Position numbers and translations under genes: made by a program. 64,000 nt of DNA from Halobacillus litoralis (lineage in GTDB: Bacteria; Bacillota; Bacilli; Bacillales; Halobacillaceae). Positions 63,609 to 64,000 of the stretch are shown here, piece by piece (position 1 is the stretch's first letter; each line of letters begins with the position of its first letter). The stretch covers positions 930,001-994,000 of the forward strand of contig NZ_JAIVKN010000001.1 of assembly GCF_020524025.1 (NCBI RefSeq). Reading direction: 5' to 3'. The notes below the pieces were generated by a model. That model was not told the DNA's origin and ran no database searches. It saw nothing but the letters and a program-made list of their open reading frames with translations.

Positions 63609-64000
63609 TTATTTAAATAAATAAGTCAGATACCCGTATCCTCTTTGTTCCATTTCTTCTTTTGGAATAAACTCCAAAGCTGCAGAGTTAATGCAGTAGC
63701 GCAGGCCTCCCTGATCTTTTGGTCCATCTTCAAATACATGTCCTAAGTGGGAATCTGCACGGTCACTTCTAACTTCTGTACGGAACATTCCGTGAGACCT
63801 GTCCATCTCTTCTTTGACCTGCTGCTTTTCTATAGGCTTGGTAAAGCTTGGCCAGCCACATCCTGCATCATACTTATCTGTGGAACTGAATAAAGGTTCC
63901 TTTGAAACAATGTCCACATAAATACCATCTTCTTCATGATCATGAAATTCATTTTGAAATGGACGCTCTGTCGCATTTTCCTGTGTAACTTTATATTGAA
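63609..64000 (-). CDS. msrB: Peptide-methionine (R)-S-oxide reductase, cut by the window edge
   Basis: The C-terminal 130 codons of a second MsrB are in the window: [43 protein letters not shown] and catalytic Cys in [12 protein letters not shown]. The frame stays open to base 64000, so the start and any fused MsrA domain lie outside. It has a Cys in DAGCGWPS that the anchored copy lacks (DSGTGWPS), a possible resolving Cys. Presumed cytosolic form. Confidence 0.92.
   Translation of the reverse strand, partial: QYKVTQENATERPFQNEFHDHEEDGIYVDIVSKEPLFSSTDKYDAGCGWPSFTKPIEKQQVKEEMDRSHGMFRTEVRSDRADSHLGHVFEDGPKDQGGLRYCINSAALEFIPKEEMEQRGYGYLTYLFK

Overview
The window looks like the chromosome of a spore-forming, low-GC Gram-positive bacterium of the Bacillaceae, most likely a halophilic or halotolerant relative of Halobacillus. 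Evidence for this: the backbone acnA-yneN-tlp-yneP-yneQ-yneR-plsY-yneT-parE-parC keeps the Bacillus subtilis order; spore genes are present (tlp, a YjcZ-type micropeptide, a collagen-like exosporium-type protein); a leucine-degradation operon has the yngJ-I-HA-HB-G-F-E order; and there is an osmoprotectant ABC transporter. No rRNA, tRNA, CRISPR array, prophage or transposase was seen.

Layout. 0-18 kb: aconitase, a thioredoxin-like protein, small basic and spore proteins, a double-AAA ATPase, a thioesterase, folE2/yidD, plsY, an OpuC-type transporter whose permease and binding protein are fused, and topoisomerase IV with a LexA-type box inside its promoter. 18-30 kb: a collagen-like protein with five 36-bp repeats, a TetR regulator, the seven-gene leucine catabolic operon with a cre-like site and a TetR-type palindrome in front, and a convergent acyl-CoA synthetase that could activate acetate or acetoacetate. 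29-34 kb: flotillin, then a two-gene UDP-sulfoquinovose synthase/glycosyltransferase unit that should make the sulfolipid SQDG. 34-48 kb: mainly small, secreted or housekeeping genes (NlpC/P60-like hydrolase, DnaQ-BRCT exonuclease, MsrB, YusW-type lipoprotein, CvfB, LLM oxidoreductase, quinone-reductase-type MDR, LysM-3D wall protein, ABC-F protein, DUF2252, cold-shock proteins). 48-57 kb: Cu/Zn SOD, a double dynamin, and a tightly overlapping operon of four amide/ester hydrolases. 57-64 kb: SDR, 7Fe-type ferredoxin, histidine phosphatase, amidohydrolase, Amj flippase, two very small proteins, MhqD-type hydrolase, a TetR regulator and a second msrB cut by the window edge.

The most unusual item is an interspersed repeat with core ACTTAGTAGCAACTCCGAA. 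It occurs as two widely spaced direct-repeat pairs (about 103-110 bp apart, each enclosing a GAAC-N4-GTTC palindrome) and as two solo copies, always just downstream of a gene end. The solo copies have the structure expected if a pair had recombined to one copy. Other leads are two sigma-B-like promoters (osmoprotectant transporter and sulfolipid genes), a 13-bp dyad that brackets a promoter and includes a ribosome binding site, a dyad in the cold-shock promoter spacer, and several unlisted micropeptides. All functional statements come from reading the sequence and remembered family features; no database search was run.
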